Counted from the first letter of the stretch, positions 53,242 to 64,000 are shown. The stretch: 64,000 nucleotides of DNA from Epichloe hybrida (GCA_019022495.1 JAFEKR010000011.1:1240001-1304000), one strand, 5' to 3'. Translations and numbers: made by a program. The notes: generated from the sequence alone by a model not told the origin.

Positions 53242-54355
53242 AGTGACGAAATCGGCAGAGAGTATTTGACGACAAGGCTCTTTGCTGCGGGGCACTTTGT
53301 CACGATGGAGATAAGCGACACCAGGGATTACGGCCTACGAGATGTACTTACTTTTTTGTTGAAACGAAACGTTTATAGCGCGGCGCACTGGATGAAAACA
53401 CTTTACAGATGGCACACCGGAGTTTGACAGCGAAACCTCCCCAGAACAAAATACCCAATCTAGTTCTGGCCCGCACCTTTGATTTATAACGGCCATTGAT
53501 ATCAGTCTTTTGATTTCTATATTACCTACGGTAGCACCCAAATATTCTTGTTCTTCATTTCTTTGCTACGTCTTTACAAGCAACTTGGCGTGCGAGGCAT
53601 TGTTGCCATATCGGTCACGTACCCCAGCAAAATAGCTCACCACCAGCTTCTCTTATGTCAACCATTGCTTTCGACGCGTTGAGCAGATATCTAATCATCG
53701 TAATTCATCTTGTGCTCTTTTACAATGCTGGCTGGCCATTTATCCGCGGCCCCAGAGCTGGCTGACCTGCTACGATTACGAAGCCCGCACTGGCTCGGTT
53801 TACAGATGTCTGCATAACACCAGGCCATTGCGCCCGATGGGCTCACGGAGAGGCGGATGAAAACGACGGGACCTTGACAGATAGATGATGCCCAATGTTT
53901 CTCTTGAGCAAACCAAGGCAGATATAGTTTCCGCCAGGGAAACGACAACTGGATAATTGAACAGCTTAATTCTTCTGCTTGGTTCTGGTTGTCCCATGGT
54001 GAGACGTGCAATCGTAGGGATAAATAAAAACCTGTACGTAGCTTGATATCCAGCATAGTCACGGTGGAAAACAGGCCGAGGGAAACGCGGTGTGATGGAG
54101 ACGACTTTGTCAAGAACGAACCATGTCGTCCCATCCAATCAATGCCAGTGAGAGGGAAAACAGAGCAAAGATGTCACCATTCGTTTCATCTTATGACGCC
54201 TCCTCATATGTACATGTATAGCTAGCAAGCTGCATTCGCGAGCAAAGATACATCGTCTTGCAGACCATTCACCCGTTCTAGCGCCCGTAAATTCATTCAT
54301 CTTCATTCATCAATGATCTTGTATGCACCACCGACCGACCAAGCTGCTCATCACA
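53242..54355. other. Intergenic between convergent genes
   Basis: 1.1 kb after the kar9-like stop and before the RecQ stop. No gene seen; a 147-codon minus frame inside it has no protein character. Confidence 0.55.
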
Positions 54356-57300
54356 TTACAAAGGCATTAGGCCTATTGCGCCTCCGCTTTTCTTGACTAA
54401 TTTCCCGTCTCTTCTGGAATGGCCCCCCGTGGTAGACCTCGATGAGGCTGTCGTCGTGGTCAAAGAGCCACTTGCCTTTCGAGTACCAAAGGCACCGCTG
54501 CCTTTGCGCCTAGTGCCGCCGCCGCCGCCGCCGCCTCCTCCTCCTCCTGACGCTTTGCGAGGCCATTTCTTGCCCCCCGAGAACTTTCGCCCGCCGCTTC
54601 GGGGGAAGGAGGAAGAGGAGGACGGCTTGGTTTTGGATTGACTCCCTTGCTGTTGTTGGCTGCTGAGACCTTGGAGTTTAGTGTGGAAGGCTTGGACTTC
54701 TGGGCGCGGCTTGGGCTGGAAGTAGTGTGAGTCGGTGGCACCTTGGAGCTGGACCAAGTCTTCGTCCAGGTCGACATCGGAGCTTATCAGGTCGACGACA
54801 TCTTGGTCTTCATCTTGGTTGACGACGTCCTCATCAGCCCCCATGATCTGTTGATACAAGTCGTGGTGGCGTTTGAGGACAGGAAGCAGCTTCGGTCCAT
54901 GTTCCCTGACTTTGTCGGCATCGATGCCAGGAATGCGACTCATAGCGTCCAGGGATATAGTCCAGTTGATGGCCATTTCTCGAAAGTCTCGCTCGGTGAA
55001 TAACGGTCGTCGGAGCTCCTTCTTGTTGCGAATGTGCTCTTCTACCTTGCGGGCTTCTCGCACAAACGTGTTCACAAGATCTTGAAGTATTTCGGGCAGA
55101 TCTTCCATGCGCTTGCCGCTTGTGATGGGTGGCCCAGGAGCTGCATTTTTTCTCTTTACTGGAGCCTTGGCCGGCCGGTGCTTGGGCAGCGGCTCAAAGG
55201 CTTCTTCTTCTTCTTGTTCTTCGTCTCCCCCATTCTCGTCTTGCATCTCGTCGTCGTCTGAAACAACAAAACCATCGTTCGCATAGCCATTGGTCGTCAT
55301 GAGATAGTTGTCTTCATCATCACTTTCCACTACTCTTGTCTTCCGCTTTCGTTTCTCGACGGGCGAGGATACATATGTCGACTGCACGGCAGACATGTCT
55401 GGCTCCTTTCCCTTCTTCTTCGTCGATTTTTTGGGTTTCGGCTTGGACGCTCGGGGGCCCATGTCTTCTTTCACCTGAATAGTAAGCATGAGTTTCCGCT
55501 GGCCGCTAAGGAACAGCCGAGCAGTCGACCCGATTTCAAGGTACTGAATAGCCACGCCGTAATTTCCAACGACATTAAGCTCGTGAAAGGCCTTCTCGGC
55601 CGATAGTTTATCAATGACCCGAACAACTTCGTGCTTCATCAGGCCCTTGGCTATGCCATATTGTTCGTCGGAAAGCCTCTCCTCGCTATTCGGATACTTC
55701 TTTCCCAGCAGAATGTCTGCGCATTGGCTAGCTGTCAGACGTCGCTGGGCTTTCACGACCTGAATGGCAGCAATAGCATAGGTCGAGAAGTCCTGCTGTT
55801 CGAAAATCAAGCCCGCCTGACAATTGTCACACCTTTTTTGGCATTGGCTGGGCATGAAATCCTCTCCAAAATATCGGAGCACCTCAGTGCGTCGACAGTC
55901 CGACTTGTTGTCACAAAAAGCCGCAACACGATTTAGCATGACCATTTGCCGCTCTTTCTGTTGATCATTCCCATCACCGCCTGCAATCATTTTCTTGAGG
56001 ACTCTTATGTCCGATTTCCCATAAAAAAGAATGCAGTCCGACGGCTTGCCGTCGCGGCCAGCACGACCAGTTTCCTGATAATAGCCTTCGAGACTGTGGG
56101 GGAGGCCATGATGCACAACAAATCTTACATCAGGCTTGTCTATGCCCATACCAAAGGCGATGGTGGCCACAACAACTTTGATCTCCCCCTTTTGCCACGA
56201 TGTCTGGACTTCGACCTTGTCCTTGGGGTCGATTCCTGCATGATAGTGGCGTGCCGTGATGCCATGGCCGCTGAGAGTCCCTGCGACTTCCTCAGCCTGC
56301 TTCCGAGAAATGGTGTACACGATGCCCGTAACGCTGCGGTACTTTGCCATGATCAAGGAGGCAATGGTTTCGGTTGCATTCAAATTCGACGTCTTTGGCT
56401 GGACTTCATAGTAGAGATTCGGACGGTTAAAACTTTGCGAGAACACTTGGCAATTCGCCATTTCCAGGCTGTGCTTAATGTCCACGATGACGTTTTGTGT
56501 TGCAGTAGCAGTCAACGCCATGACGGGAACACCTGGAAACTTTCTGCGAACTTGCCCGAGGGCCTTGTAATCCGGCCGAAAGTCGTGGCCCCATTGGCTG
56601 ACGCAATGGGCTTCATCTATGACGAGGCGAGCAAACTTGCCTCTCCGATACAATGTTTGCATTGCGTTGTTAAAGGCAACGTTTTTGCTAACCATCTCAG
56701 GCGTGACATAGAGCAGTTCGATGAAGTGTTCGGGGCTTCGCTCCTCGAAAGCGCTCATAACCTGCCTCTTGTACTCAGCTGAGCATTCTCCATTGAATGC
56801 TACAGCCTGTATACCCAAAGCTTTCATGTGGTAGACTTGGTCTTGCATCAAACTCAACAAGGGTGAGACAACAATCGTCACACCTCGTGTCTTTCCTGAT
56901 TTGACGATGGCGGGCAGCTGGTAGCACAAGGATTTGCCGCCTCCAGTGGGCATCAATACAAATGCATCCTTGCCAGCCAAAGTTGCATTTATTGCTTCCA
57001 ACTGGTTGTGGCGAAATCCTTTCATCCTGAAACGGTCCTTGAGCATCTTTTGGACCTCTGGTGACCAAGAGTGTCTCATCAGTTCTGGTGGAATTCGAAG
57101 CTCGGGCAACGCAGGTGCGTTTTGGTGCTTTGCTGGCATCTTTGATTTAGGTGGTGGCATGGCATTCCCTGAAGTTTCTGAGAATACTGTGCGCGATGCC
57201 GGAGGTTCGCCTTCAAAAGACTGGCGAGTCTCGTAGTTTTGAGCAAATGCCAGCATATCGTCATCATCACTGAAGTCACTGAAGTCATCTCCAGCATGAT

Positions 57301-59494
57301 GTGTGCGTCGTGATGCATTGTTATGTGATATATTGGACGGGGTATTTCGAGGGCGAACAGATACTGACGGGCGGAGCTCAACTTCGTCAAACTCGGAAAA
57401 TGTGTCCTCGTCATCCTCTGCTGTCATAGCATCGGCTAACATGTGTGCCCTGGAAGAAGTCGATGTCGCTGGTACTTGTCTGGGAAACATATCATCGGGG
57501 ACGGCCCCTGCTTCCTCGACCATCAAGCTCTGATTTCGGTGAGATGTCGCACGTGCCATATTTTGTGAGGAACCAGGCAACTGCGTTTGGTGGACAACTT
57601 GGGTTGATGCCCCTCCAGCCGAACTCGGATTACATGGGTTGCGAGGCAAGCCTACCATCGAGTTTCCCAGGGGTTGTGTGCCAAGAACGACATTGGCTCG
57701 CGTCTTTATTGCTGAAGGACCGGGCGATGCAAGCATAGGAATGTGAGTTCCATCAAACCCAGCACCGACAACAAGTCTAGCCAGTTTCACTTCTCGCTCC
57801 TGAATCACATCCGTCAACTCATCCAGACGCGCCTCGTCATCCTCTGTGTCAATGCTGTCGGCATATGACAGAGCCACTTGTTGGGCAAGGTCCTCCCTTT
57901 GCTCACAGAGCTTTTTGTATGATTCTAAAGAGTCGCTCAACTCCTGCACGGCTTTCTGCTGCATCTGGAGTCTCTCCTTCTCGTTTTTGATCTCGCCACG
58001 CTTCTCCTTTGGCCATCTTTCATGAATGGCCTTCATGAATCAGCACCGTTACGTTGTATCTCGAGTACGATGGCTTCACGTCGAGCCTCCAATATTCGTA
58101 AATTATTGTTGAAGTATTCCAGAACCTTTGGTATTTGATCAGGGGGGATTAGGTTCTGGGGCATAGACTCGTATGTGCTAGCTTTAGGGCTATCTCGACT
58201 CAGGCTTGAATCTATGTCACTTAGTAGAGTTTTGCTTGCGTTGCTGGCGCTTCCAACATTTGAATTCGGTTTTGGATCCCGCAAAATAGCAGACGTATTG
58301 TGCGACGGTGGTGTCAGAAATTCTTCGTCCGAATCCGGGATGTAGTCGTCCTTCTGGTTGAGTTCTGCTGATCCAAGCAAGAATTTGTGGTCGTCAGTTG
58401 GCGGGAGAATCCCTTCGTACGGATTGGTCCTTCTCTTTTTGCTACTATCGGATGGCTCAGGGCGATCAGCAGTCGTTCCCGGGGTGTTGGACATGCCCGA
58501 GTGGTCTCGACGGCCGGCAACATGCCTCGACGGCGAAGACATGCCCACCATAGCATCCTGGGGAGGGTCGGTCGGAATATCTCCCAGCAAATCTTCCGAT
58601 GTTTCTTTGACATTCCGCTTGCGTCTTGATTTTGCAGTGCTCGATAAGCCAGCTCTGCGTGTGACTGATCGATTTCCAGGGGTTGAAGCAGGAGGCTCGG
58701 TGCCTAAAACATCGTAGACGTCCGGGAAATTTTCCTCCTGGGTTGCATTGGTTCCACTCATCTCATTGCTCTTCCTTTTTTTGCTGCTCCTAGCCGGCAA
58801 AGGTGACCACAGAGCGCTCTCAGTATCCCACATTTGGACATCGTCACTAAGCTTCGTCGATGTATTTTGGCCAGTTGTATCGTTTGTAAGATCCATGCAC
58901 TCCAAGTCATCGGCGTTAAATTCCGGGAACTCAAGACTGGGGACTGGCGAAAGAACAGCGCAAGGAGCAACGGGCTTCAGTGGCGAATGCCGCCTCTTCA
59001 CTTTCGGAGTGCTCAGACCTAATAACGGGTAAGCACAATTCAATCATTGAGATCAACTGACTGGACTGACCAATGTGCTGGTTATACGTGCCATGATGCG
59101 ACTTTGACCCAGTCTCGCCGGTGCCTAACGGAGTCGGCAGCGGATTGTAAGGTTGTGAAATCAGAAACGGCCGCTTCGACTTCGTGGTCGAGGTTAATCG
59201 AACCATATTGTCGTCGTCCGCCTCAATAACTTGCGGCGTGTCGACGATGTCCTCCCCCCACCCAGTCAGAGATATAACATTGTTTGACGATACAGCTCGA
59301 CGGTCTGCAACAGTCTGTGAGCTTATCGCAACGGATGACTGGGACTGAGATCCTCGGCTGTTCGAGTTGAAGGACTGAGAATTTCTTGGAATCGAGTTCT
59401 CGCCCGGGGGTGGGAGTGCTAGCACAGGTGGTTTGGATAATGCAATATTGCTGAGCAGCCAAGACAATTGGTCGGCGAGGTTATTTCGAGTCAT
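54356..59494 (-). CDS. RecQ-type DNA helicase, Sgs1/BLM/QDE-3 family, with one frame break
   Basis: 3'-5' helicase acting with Top3-Rmi1 in recombination and replication-fork repair; in Neurospora the orthologue QDE-3 also serves quelling. Exon 1 59494-59071 starts [16 protein letters not shown], the usual fungal RecQ head. Intron 59070-59019 (52 nt). The second block ends at a TGA (58033-58035) that overlaps the ATG (58036) of the 1226-codon C-terminal frame, so the two parts lie in different frames. Together they would be ~1695 residues. The join falls inside a helical segment ([17 protein letters not shown] / [20 protein letters not shown]). Helicase motifs are complete: [52 protein letters not shown]. 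Then the zinc Cys set, RQC, and HRDC ([19 protein letters not shown]). The tail has a poly-Gly run and is basic. Confidence 0.92.
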
Positions 59495-60537
59495 GAAGCC
59501 GACGAGAGGTTGCCGGAACGGGTCGCTTAGCGGGCTAGGTGCAACATTTACGAATTTCGTACTGGTGTTTGAATCGTTTGGGATCACAACTGTTCTGCCC
59601 ATCCAAACACAACTGCCTCGATAACGATACTCCAATCTGGATGTGGAGACCCGTGATTCAACGCGTACCGCGTTCACCTTAGTAAGCGGATGCGCACTCA
59701 CGTGATTCCATTAGGCTCCTTCCTCCTACATTAGCTTTCCGCACGGCTGGCCCCCTCACAAGCAGCGGGAGAGAGGAGCAGGGTGGTTTGCTTGGGCCGT
59801 ATCGTACATACATGTGCATGTATGTATTAGTATGTAAAGCAATTAATCACCGTCCACGATCATCCATTGTGCTTCGTCTGCTGGACTCTCTTCGCTATCA
59901 TACCGCTGAGAGGTCTCCATGGCACAGCCAATGCTCTGAACAACACATACAGACAGGTAAGTCGTCTATACATTGATACATCTCTGCCGATCGCCAGGCG
60001 ACTTCATGAGGATAACTCTCACCGCAATTGTGGGCATCCTCTCACTTATGTATCTCTCTTAACACCAGGTGGCCGTTCACTGAAGCATCAGACACGATAA
60101 AGTGCCGACACATTCACGGTTCTCGGCGGCTCTCGGCGGTTCTCGGCGGTTCTCGGCAGGTCTACGGAGTAGCAAGGTCCGGATCTGAACCTGCAGTTAC
60201 AGCCGCGCACAAACCGGCCGGATACTCCCGAGCCGGGCGGGTCAACCTCCCCGAGGTTGTGTCGCTTCAGCATCATTGATTGGTTCCTACGGTCTGTCAC
60301 TTTCAAAGACTGGCCACAAGTCATCAGGCAGTAGTAAGTGTTTAGTGTGTGCAACTGACTTCTATTGCCAGGTGAAGATAGTTGAGTATCTCCAGTGCTG
60401 ACAAAGTTGCCTCTTCTATACAGTTCAGGTCCCAATCGCTTTCCATCAAAGCAGACTGTTGTGACATGACATAACAGCCAAGCAGCAAAGCCGACCGCAA
60501 TGTCCTGAACTGTACGTCTTCGCCATCCATGAGTGAA
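59495..60537. other. Intergenic upstream of the RecQ gene
   Basis: About 1 kb; the RecQ leader and the 3' flank of the DUF1275 gene. It contains a 10-bp repeat (60119-60160) and CTACGGAGTA near 60163. No gene seen. Confidence 0.55.
60119..60160. repeat. 10-bp minisatellite GGTTCTCGGC
   Basis: Four tandem copies of GGTTCTCGGC (one reads GGCTCTCGGC), decaying into GGTCTACGGA. Confidence 0.9.
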
Positions 60538-61443
60538 TCATACCAGACATGGGTTCCTTTTGCGTCCTTTTCCAGGGGAGAAGGAATACAGCATCGTAAC
60601 GAGTAGCTTGCCACCCCCCGAAACCGCGAGAGCAGTTGGGGAGCCCACCTCTCTGTAAATTGCGGCACCGACCAGAGACCCAACGACCAAAGACAGCAAA
60701 AACGCAATTCGTCGTGTTCGAGGGCGGTTCTTGGACGCGAGAATATTCTCATCAATCATGAGGTCCACCCAAGCTGCAGTGGCCATTGCGGTACTGATTT
60801 CGGTCATGGAAAGACTTCGCGATTGCACAACCTGGCTACCGGCTGCAAATGCTAGTAATCCAATGACAGCTAGTGCTTCGGGGCCGTGTGGCTTGACACC
60901 GCGCTTGTATTGAATTGCGGCTGCTGCTAGAACGCAGGCGGACTGGATCAAGTTGCACAACGTCAGCCACCATCGCTTCCGTGGGCCGATGATGTGACTA
61001 GCCTGACCTGTCAGCCAGCCTGCCCCCAGGAACAAGCCCAGTGCCATGCCGATGTTGGCCGTAATGAACATTTCCCCATTGAGGTGACGAAGAACGAGAG
61101 CCAAGCACAAGAACACAGTATTACCCGTCTGGTTGGACGCAAAGCAGTGATAGTCGGGGAATGTTGTGGCATCTGTATCGCAGAATACGGCGTTAGCGAT
61201 CTGTTTGACACGGTCCAAAGGAAACCGTGACGAGACTTTTGACCAACCTTGAATTCCAGTGCAAAATGTTAGAGTCACCAGTTGAAATTCCGTGAACGTG
61301 GAGCCTTGTATGTCTTGGGTGAAGTGATCGAGCACAGATGTGCCGGACTTCCTCTTTGGTGCCTGGGGACATTCACTTCTGAAGCCGGCCGTCGTGCTGG
61401 ATGTGCTCTGCACTGAGCTGTGATCTGCTTTTCCGGAAGACAT
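60538..61443 (-). CDS. DUF1275 (YoaK-type) multi-pass membrane protein
   Basis: Family of fungal and bacterial integral membrane proteins of unproven, probably transport-related function. Exon 1 61443-61248, intron 61247-61173 (75 nt, GCTAAC branch), exon 2 61172-60538; 276 residues. The start is the ATG at 61443 (MSSGKADHSS). A hydrophilic N-terminus of ~45 residues precedes the first helix (FTEFQLVTLTFCTGIQDATTF, rebuilt across the splice). The family stretches DATTFPDYHCFASNQTGNTVF and IGMALGLFLGAGWLTGQASH follow, then about five more hydrophobic segments, GSQVVQSRSLS...TAAWVDL, and a short basic end. The unspliced frame inserts a polar segment in the first helix, which supports the intron. 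Substrate unknown. Confidence 0.87.
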   Translation of the reverse strand: MSSGKADHSSVQSTSSTTAGFRSECPQAPKRKSGTSVLDHFTQDIQGSTFTEFQLVTLTFCTGIQGWSKVSSRFPLDRVKQIANAVFCDTDATTFPDYHCFASNQTGNTVFLCLALVLRHLNGEMFITANIGMALGLFLGAGWLTGQASHIIGPRKRWWLTLCNLIQSACVLAAAAIQYKRGVKPHGPEALAVIGLLAFAAGSQVVQSRSLSMTEISTAMATAAWVDLMIDENILASKNRPRTRRIAFLLSLVVGSLVGAAIYREVGSPTALAVSGGGKLLVTMLYSFSPGKGRKRNPCLV

Positions 61444-61918
61444 GGGGAGTATGTATGCAAAAGAGGTGCCCGAAGATATCACGAGTCACTGGCAAGGACA
61501 GAGCTGCTCAGATAAATCTTTGCTATGAGGTTGCCGGTTTTGTGTCCGAAACTCCGATTTCCAGAATCCAGGTTGCTGACTGCTCTTAATGTGTGGATAA
61601 AAAAAAACCCTCCCAAAAAAAGTGCAAGCTTTTCGCCGGCGAGAGGCCGTCACCGATCACGGAGCCGGAGCCGATAGCCGAAACGGCGGCAGTACGGAGT
61701 ACTGGAGCCAGAGACCCGAGATGACATGTTATAGACTAAAATGGAAACAACATGTTATGGGACTCCGTCTTTAGCGCTGGCAAAGCCTCGCACCTGTATG
61801 AGCAAGGATCTTACGTCAGTTGGAAGTAGAGGATACTTCCGTATACAGAATTAGAATACGTTGGGCCGCATCTTGACAAACGACGAGGCCGTTTCCATTC
61901 CTTTTCCTGCTTCCTATT
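61444..61918. other. Intergenic upstream of the DUF1275 gene
   Basis: Contains AGTACGGAGTACT at 61691-61703, a palindrome-like version of the dispersed motif. Otherwise nothing seen. Confidence 0.5.
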
Positions 61919-63085
61919 ATGGACGGGCCAACTGCGGAGCGCAACTGTCACGCCACCTCGACCGCAGCTGTCAACACTCGGGCACGAAACTCATCTGTCG
62001 AGTCGGCAGACAAAATCAAGCTGATCGAACGGGTAGTCAAAGATGCTCTACTCAATGTGGTCATTGTCGTTCGTACCAAATACGTCATTACCATTGCCAG
62101 TCAGTATCCTGTTCGCCATATCCAGCATTAATATTTTGAAGAAGACAAGTGCTGATCAAGGTGCAGACGATCTTGAGTTGGCAGAGCCTGAAGATGAGCT
62201 AAATTATAATCAGATCGATGCACTTGCTTGGGATACGCCCTGTTCTCCGTTACATATGGTCATTGTTCTTGCTCTCCCTAAAGATGAAGGCTATTTCAAG
62301 GAGAAATGGATACGTCGAACTATATGTTTCTTGTATAATCCCATCCTCTTATATTCTGGTTGCAGACACTTGTCTTGATGATCCAGCATGGAAGCTTCTG
62401 GGCCGGCAATTTGGGTCGGTTGAAGGACCTCACACAAAAAGCCTGGGGGACTGATGACGAATATGCTCCTTTGGAGATTGTCATCTCAGATAACTTCAAC
62501 AGTTTCCGTTCTCGATTGCCTTCCTCGCAGGGACGATTTGACGTTGCTCGGGCCATTCTCCAAATTGTAAACGCTTAGTGGCCTGCTCCAGATAAAGACG
62601 AAGGCCGCCACAGGTTTGAAGCAAGAAAGTCAAGATGACGACGATGAAGACGCTTTCGATGATTCTATTAACGAGAAAACATCGCGGATCTGGGCCTCAG
62701 TATAGAGCACACTGCCAAGGACCTCGTTCTCGTCCTTCGAGCAATGGGCATTGGCGAAGCAAAAACTTACCAACTACCAAATTCGAGGCCGTCATTTCGG
62801 ACGTCGTTGCCACAGCGATGCGGAAGCAGACTGGGAATCGCCGACTCGTGAGCCTCAATGAAACCAATGACGTGGCTGGACGATTGGGTGACACTGGCTC
62901 GCAATAGTTTGAAGTCGAGCTTCGTCGCAATGAGGATAATAAGGTTGTCTCGAAATGATGGAAAGAAGGATGAGAAGGTCGACTTTATGACAATAGGGCT
63001 GGACATTCGATTGGGAAGTGCTTGGCCTGAGCCCACAAAGGGAACTGAGAAGAGCGATGGTGATAGCGACAGCGATGAAGTATAA
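61919..63085 (+). pseudogene. Decayed coding remnant, possibly of a fungal ankyrin-repeat-type protein
   Basis: Short protein-like pieces occur in order but in different frames: MDGPTAERNCHATSTAAV...; SADQGADDLELAEPEDELNY; KAWGTDDEYAPLEIVISDNF through ARAILQIVNA; DDDEDAFDDSINEKTSRIWA; and KKDEKVDFMTIGLDIRLGSA...KSDGDSDSDEV to a stop. Two of the breaks are TAG codons where CAG would continue the protein (62576-62578, 62703-62705), i.e. C-to-T changes, and a one-base shift separates KSR from DDDEDAF near 62634. PLEIVISDN...ARAILQIVNA is reminiscent of the non-repeat part of large fungal ankyrin proteins, from memory only. A live gene with many short introns is less likely. Confidence 0.45.
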
Positions 63086-63360
63086 GTAGAAAAGAGCCAT
63101 TCTTCTGGTTACCATGTCTAGGTTTACTTTTTGTGAAATTTACTTCAGCAGGAGATTGTACCATCAAAACTTGTGTGCCGTATGAATCGGTAAAGTGTTC
63201 CTTGCTGTAATGCAATGTGATTTTGTTTTTAAAGTGTAGACTGGGGAACCTCAACCGTGAGGTAGCGAACTGAGTAAATTCTGCATACACGTATCAAGTT
63301 GTCGTCATCCCTCGCTATTGAAAAGAAAAAAGATTCATTTGCAAACGCCTACAGCTACAT

Positions 63361-63885
63361 TTACGACACGATGACGGCAGCCTTGGGGACCCCGTCTCCC
63401 CAAAGCCCGACCACAGCCATAGCAAACCCAAGAGCGGCAAGTCCCGTGCGAGCAAGATAGCCTCTCGAGAGTGCTTCAACGTGTGCCCCTACATCCTCGC
63501 CATTTACATCTTCAATCTCTTCCTCGCTCGCTGCTTCGCTGTGCGCATCTCCCAGCACCTCATAGCTAGCTTCCATTCGGGCGCGGGGGGAAGGCTTCTT
63601 GACTTGTTGGGTGGCGGCAGAACGGGGCGCAGACTGTGGCAGAAGACGAGGCACAACCGTCGACAACACGGCAAGCACAGAGGTATAGAAGAGGTACGGG
63701 TGACGAGCACGGCGAGGCGACAGGATGAATGAGAGGAAGAGCGGTGCGGAGGCCAGAGATGTCAGCGTGAGGAGGGGCGTTTCCAAGCTCGCCGTGAGAG
63801 AGGCAATGGCCTGAGAGGCCGATGTCGAGGAAGGTAGACGGAGAAGTGATGGGAGGGCGACGTTGGAAACGGTGTAGGAGACACC
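63361..63885 (-). CDS. atg33: Atg33-like mitophagy membrane protein (5' part beyond the window)
   Basis: Mitochondrial outer-membrane protein; in yeast Atg33 promotes stationary-phase mitophagy. The visible exon 63885-63361 encodes 174 residues to the stop. The splice acceptor GAACAG at 63886-63891 is preceded by a GCTAAC branch site. The matching donor is not convincing inside the window, so exon 1 is probably beyond the edge. The sequence is typical of fungal Atg33: GVSYTVSNVALPSLLRLPSS, then TPLLTLTSLASAPLFLSFIL (membrane segment), SPRRARHPYLFYTSVLAVLS (second), a polar loop with acidic SEAASEEEIEDVNGEDVG, and a last hydrophobic helix ARTGLAALGFAMAVVGLWGD. Usual length is near 200 residues, so only the first helix is missing. 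Confidence 0.82.
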   Translation of the reverse strand, partial: GVSYTVSNVALPSLLRLPSSTSASQAIASLTASLETPLLTLTSLASAPLFLSFILSPRRARHPYLFYTSVLAVLSTVVPRLLPQSAPRSAATQQVKKPSPRARMEASYEVLGDAHSEAASEEEIEDVNGEDVGAHVEALSRGYLARTGLAALGFAMAVVGLWGDGVPKAAVIVS

Positions 63886-64000
63886 CTGTTCGCAGTGGTT
63901 TGGTTAGCAAAGTGGTTCTTTCATGAAATTGTTGTTCTGTCGGCAGAGTACGTTGCAGTTGCTAGCCAAGTTTTTCCGAGACTGGTGTGCAGGCGCTCCC

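Noticed and set aside
53691..54134. 147-codon minus-strand frame after the kar9-like gene
   Set aside because: No recognisable domain, no splice or start context; more likely 3' flank.
1..64000. A secondary-metabolite cluster, defence system or intact transposon
   Set aside because: No synthase, transposase, reverse transcriptase, NLR-like or restriction gene is visible; nearly all genes are conserved housekeeping functions.

Overview
The window is nuclear DNA of a filamentous ascomycete, most likely a Sordariomycete of the Hypocreales type. This is inferred from gene content and gene structure. Introns are short (about 52-190 nt) with GT..AG ends and CTAAC/CTGAC-like branch sites, and genes lie on both strands without operons. 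The set includes fungal markers: a Kar9-type protein, Atg33, a DUF1275 membrane protein, a fungal Sgs1/QDE-3-type RecQ and a NimT-type Cdc25. I place 24 coding loci, one probable tRNA-Trp and one decayed coding remnant. Coordinates of multi-exon genes are outer limits; exon limits are in the evidence text. They were worked out by reading splice sites and keeping the conserved protein frame.

Layout. 1-4.5 kb: 3'-truncated cwc22 (splicing), a foldback element, tRNA-Trp, a secreted CAP/PR-1 protein, and zim17 (mitochondrial Hsp70 escort). 4.7-15 kb: utp20 (-), a giant ribosome-biogenesis protein, divergent from a CWF19L1/Drn1-like gene (+). 16.7-18.6 kb: cdc25 (-), then a 5.1 kb stretch with no recognisable gene. 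23.7-31 kb: pol5 (+), convergent with the proteasome alpha gene pre10 (-), then a fungal orphan gene with a 9-nt first coding exon. 31.4-36.3 kb: RanGAP (-) divergent from cytochrome c1 (+), then a cysteine-rich zinc-binding-type protein. 36.9-42.2 kb: rpt1 (-) divergent from cct4 (+), a small coiled-coil gene and cox17 (-). 43.3-47 kb: a large small-HSP-type protein (+) and a fungal orphan (-). 50-59.5 kb: kar9-like (+) convergent with an Sgs1-type RecQ helicase (-). 60.5-64 kb: a DUF1275 protein, a pseudogene and 5'-truncated atg33.

Functionally this is a housekeeping neighbourhood: ribosome assembly (utp20, pol5), splicing (cwc22, Drn1), proteostasis (pre10, rpt1, cct4, zim17, sHSP), respiration (cyt1, cox17), cell cycle and genome stability (cdc25, RecQ), and nuclear transport or positioning (RanGAP, kar9). 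I do not see a biosynthetic cluster, defence island, CRISPR array or intact transposon, and I do not claim a new system.

The most useful observations are these. A perfect 7-bp tandem duplication breaks the cct4 frame, and a second frame break lies in the RecQ gene. Both proteasome genes start with a coding exon made of the ATG alone. Two foldback or MITE-like elements are present. A short palindrome-prone motif (TAATCCGTAC and relatives) is scattered through the intergenic DNA. Several minisatellites have an exact 10-bp unit.
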